From positions 36,617 through 100,616 of the forward strand of contig CAXAMN010021951.1 in assembly GCA_963970005.1 (NCBI GenBank): 64,000 nt of DNA, read 5' to 3'. Positions 60,550 to 64,000 of this stretch are shown in pieces (position 1 is the first letter of the stretch; each line of letters opens with the position of its first letter). The notes beneath the pieces are model-generated. The model did no database searches, was not told the origin of the DNA, and saw only the letters and a program-made list of their open reading frames with translations. Position numbers and translations under genes: made by a program. The stretch is from Durusdinium trenchii (taxonomy: Eukaryota; Sar; Dinophyceae; Suessiales; Symbiodiniaceae).

Positions 60550-63440
60550 TCATGCGTCGATAATTGGAACCCCTCTATCGCCAACAATGTGATCTTCCAC
60601 ACCACCTTCCCGTGAAACCCCAAGAGCGCACCACAACTTTCCTTGCTGCCCATCGTCCCGTGCCTGGTCATCCTCTGGATCAACGGGGGCAACTGCTGCC
60701 TCGTCCTCCATGAGACGAAGGCAAAGCGTGTCATCATCCACATCCTGCGGTTGTGGTATGCTGTGGCTTGGGGCTCAAGAGCCTTCTGACCACTGAAGTC
60801 ACTGAAGTCACTGTCAAATGGGCAACCAGCCGAAGCTCTGACCAACTTTTAGATCTGCAACTTAAGGAATGCACAGGTTGCTGTCTGATGTCTTCTCCCC
60901 AATTCAATCACAGGATTGGCCTTCAAACACTATTTCCTACATGGTGGGGACCTGGTGGACATGATTTTTTAGCACACTTAGTATCATGGAGTGGTTGGGT
61001 GTGTGAATAAATATGCCATTAATGTGGAATTTGCTAATCAGAAAGAATGACTGCTAGATCCCCTCTCCTCTGCGAACCCATCGTCAACAGCCTCGTGCAT
61101 GGGAGTCTTGAAATTGTGGAGCACCGATTGTGTGACAACTTCATTTACATCTGCTCCGCTTACGCAGAGTCGCCAAACCACTGCGCCATGCCCATTGCGT
61201 GCAGCCACATGGAGCACAAACCTGGTCTTGGCCAGCATTCCCAGAACTGCGCGGGCATCTTCGCAAAGTACGTCCACAACTTCTGAGTGCCCACATAGGG
61301 CGGCCATCATCAAGGGTGTGCTATTTGGTTTCTTGGCGCTCAAGTTCTTGTCAGCGCGTGCGAAGCACAAGTATCTCGCTAGCTGAGCTTGGTTGCTCAA
61401 GGCCGTGACGTGCAAGGGCGTCACGCCAAAGCGGGAACCCTTGTTCAACTCAGCGTTGTTTCTCACAAGGTTTTCAGCCAGCTCCCAATAACCGTAGACA
61501 GCAGCCAAGTGCAATGCAGTTACTTGGTTTGAAGTGGTCTTACGAAGATCTGCCCGAGCAACGCACAAGGTTTTGGCAATGTCGAGGTTGCCGTTCTTCG
61601 CTGTGATGAGCAGAGGCGTTTTGAGGGACGGTAAGACAGCCTTGTCCAAATCCGCTTGAGCTAGACACAAGGATCGGACCACCTCGACATGCCCATTCAG
61701 ACAGGCCATGTACAACGGAGTTGCACTGGTGACGCCCGGCGCCTTATTCACATCAGCCATGGCTCTGCAAAGCACCTTGATCACATTCACGAAGCCCTTG
61801 GCAGCTGCAAGGTACATGGGTGTTGCTTCGATATCCTCAGGTGCTGAAACATGGCACATCACCGAGTCCAGAATGGTCTAGAAGCTTCACACATATTTTG
61901 CCGTGTTTGATCCTTTGCGCAGGGCCGCCCAACTCGGAACCCAACTACTGCGCCAGCGCGCTGAGGAAGTGGACTTCGTCTTGTCGGACTCCCCTCTTGC
62001 CAAGGAGCTCCAGTGGGCTGGTCGGTTTCGGCCCGAGCCTATCGAAGCACAAGACGCTGCTCGCCAGGCTCAGAATCAGAACCGAAGATGACACCAGCCG
62101 AGGCCCCCCCACCCTGAACATGGAAAGGCTAACACAAAGCAAAACTACCAAAGGGAAGTTGACATGGTATTCTTACGCGTTCTTCTCTACTATTACCAAG
62201 GTAAAAGATGTTGCTCTCACTTTTGCCCTCGTGCACAGTGAGATCGCATCTCCCCGCAGATGCTGTGCTCAAAACAAATATAAATGCTTTCGGCTTTTCT
62301 GAAGGACTAGAGGCCAGGGGTTAGTGACGAAAGCTAGCATGGGTCCTCATAAATTCTCATAAGCATCCTTCAGCAAGCTGTTGCAGAAAAGAAGGTCCTG
62401 TCAAACCAAAGTGTTGAAGAATGAGACGATGTTGCATTGAGACATCCCAGGGGCGTCCCAGGGCGAGTTAAACCCACGGGACGCATGAATTATTCACAGG
62501 GTAGAGCATTCCATCCCACAGCAATACACTTGCTAAAGCAAGAGTATCTGGAGCTAGCTGACGCTAGCTTTCGTGAAAACTATTCAATCGCAGTACCGCA
62601 CCCTAGTTGTCAACATCCCTGCCACGCAACCCCCTTCCAAACTTCTGGCCCATCGGAGCCTCGCACAGCTGAAAGACCACCTGTTCACACCCCGCAGCAG
62701 CGGCCGCATGCAACGGAGTGAAGCGGTTCACAGCGGTGAGCGGGATGTTGGCGCTCGCCCTGGTCAACACCGGGGCGATATTGGGGTCGGGCCATAAGGC
62801 TTGCAGAGTGGATTGTTGTTTTTTTTCAGGTGGTTGGGTCAAGATTGTGCAGTAAGATAAATTATTTGCCGAAGGTTGACGCTGTAAACTCGAAAATCCC
62901 GCCTGGCATTCAAAAGTAGTTCCACCACACCTAAGAATGTCTGCATCTAACTGGGTTATTTCAATTCGAGTGCTCATCTGGGCGCGCGGAATAAAACTCG
63001 CAGTACTACTCGCAGTACTTGGGGTTTCTCGACATGTCACAACCACCTACAAACACAAAGGCTTCACCTGTGCTGCTGGTTGAAAATGGAAACCTCGAAG
63101 AACCGCACCGGTTTTGAGAGCCAAGGCAGCCAAGCTGCGTTGGTGGCCCTTCCTGCAAGCCATATGCAAGGTGGTGCAACCACTGTCTGGCAAGGTCCGG
63201 TTGACTTCTGCCTTCGCAGTGCCTGAGTCTCAAAGAAGGTTTGTGTCATCCTGTGTTTATGGGGCCCTTGGCCTGTGGCTAGGGACAGCAACGAATGCGA
63301 GGCAAAAATCGCCCAAGATATTGCGCTCACAAAATCAAGGCACTGAGGAATCAAGGATCGCTTAGGCACAAACACTTCATTAGAACACAGACCTCCAAGG
63401 CAATCCATAAGCAACGCAGAGCTTCAAAGAGAGAAGCCAT
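60550..63440 (-). CDS. Ankyrin-repeat protein, complete five-exon gene (gene A), 411 aa
   Basis: Exons 63440-63416, 63222-63109, 62799-62660, 61835-61074 and 60744-60550 join in phase from ATG to TGA (1,236 nt). The N-terminus is MASLFEALRTAKAEVNRTLP, leading straight into a repeat (GCTTLHMACRKGHQRSL). The fourth exon, 762 nt, is unusually long for this window and encodes about seven consecutive repeats (for example ATPLYMACLNGHVEVVRSLC and VTALHLAAVYGYWELAENLV). The last exon gives an acidic, non-repeat tail (LMEDEAAVAPVDPEDDQARD) ending in GDRGVPIIDA. Introns 1 and 2 are GT-AG; introns 3 and 4 are GC-AG. The acceptor before ALWPDP is AG|C rather than AG|G. There is no signal peptide or membrane segment, so it is probably a soluble scaffold. 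It precedes gene B on the same strand and is similar in style, suggesting a tandem pair. Confidence 0.88.
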
Positions 63441-64000
63441 CATTCATCACCCCAATGCATTAAGCCTTCCCAAGGCATTTCAAAGGCTTGCCTGTGAGAT
63501 TTGTTTGTGGCAGACTGCAAAAATTGCCTCCTGCCTGTTGTGTGGTTTGGCATACAAAAAAACCTGCGAGTCCGAAAGAATTGGAAGCATCCACCACAGT
63601 CGACAATCCATCACGCTGCCACTGTTACTATCACAATTATCTACGACGACGACCACGGCCACGACCACGACCACGACCACGACGCCCACGCCCACGCCAA
63701 CGGCTACTGCTACGGCTCCTGCTGCTTGCTGCTGCTGGTCCTATTACTATTACTATTATTATTACTACTACTACTACTACTCCTGCTACTACTAATACTA
63801 CTACTACTCCTCCTACTCCTACTCCTACTCCTACTCCTACTCCTACTCCTACTGCTGCTGCTGCTGCTACTACTGCTACTACTGCTGCTGCTACTACTGC
63901 TACTACTGCTGCTACTGCTGCGACTGCTACTGCTACTACTACTACTACTACTACTACTGCTACTGCTACTGCTACTGCTACTGCTACTGCTACTGCTACT
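63441..64000. repeat. 5' flank of ankyrin gene A with a long trinucleotide array
   Basis: From about 63640 to the window end the plus strand is an almost pure pyrimidine-rich triplet array. It starts as acgacc/ccacga units, then passes into tat, tac, tcc and finally ctg/cta (tgctac, ctactg) blocks. The array probably continues past the window. The first 200 bases upstream of the gene A start show nothing else that can be called. Confidence 0.85.

Noticed and set aside
60137-60553. Minus-strand frame of His, Thr and Ser repeats
   Set aside because: It is the translation of the gtgagt microsatellite, not a protein.
63480-63795. Frames of Thr/Ala or Val runs at the window end
   Set aside because: They are translations of the triplet array.

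Overview
This is nuclear DNA of a photosynthetic dinoflagellate, most likely a Symbiodiniaceae-like alga. The evidence is: (i) genes are broken into many short exons whose phases fit only when about half of the introns start with GC instead of GT, while most acceptors read AG|G; (ii) every gene I could reconstruct lies on the minus strand, as in the unidirectional gene arrays of dinoflagellates; (iii) a plastid gene, psbL, is present as a nuclear gene with a long presequence; (iv) ankyrin and FG-GAP repeat genes are prominent, and simple repeats are abundant. No prokaryotic gene, rRNA, tRNA, CRISPR array or intact transposon was seen. The long plus-strand open frames show no domain that I recognise.

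Reading in transcription order (high to low coordinates): ankyrin gene A (63440 to 60550, complete, 5 exons, 411 aa); ankyrin gene B (about 58.9 kb to 47014, at least 20 exons); isolated exons of unknown genes (46.3-42.3 kb); a UBA-PUB domain gene (about 41.9-40.1 kb); an unidentified multi-exon gene (about 39.8-37.35 kb); nuclear psbL (36690 to 36385, intronless); a possible small gene (36257 to 35467); a GPI-specific phospholipase D-like gene with signal peptide, zinc-phospholipase domain and FG-GAP blades (35034 to about 26288); a possible fibronectin-III gene starting at 25204; scattered membrane-protein-like exons (23.7-17.6 kb); a class III (Vps34-like) phosphatidylinositol 3-kinase (at least 16091 to 12778); a CAP/SCP-domain gene ending at 8374; an unidentified gene (8351 to about 6923); and a secreted GH81 endo-1,3-beta-glucanase (6568 to below 456, about 750 aa).

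Exon borders were set by hand from family motifs, AG acceptors, GT/GC donors and reading phase. Where consecutive exons agree in phase and rebuild a known motif across the junction, borders are probably right to the base. Elsewhere they are marked approximate. The genes do not form an obvious pathway; they cover glucan hydrolysis, GPI-anchor cleavage, phosphoinositide signalling, photosystem II and ubiquitin/ankyrin scaffolding. The novelty is mainly structural: the relocated psbL, the GC-AG introns, a GPI-PLD with an altered metal site, and a 20-bp repeat family seeded at five places between exons.
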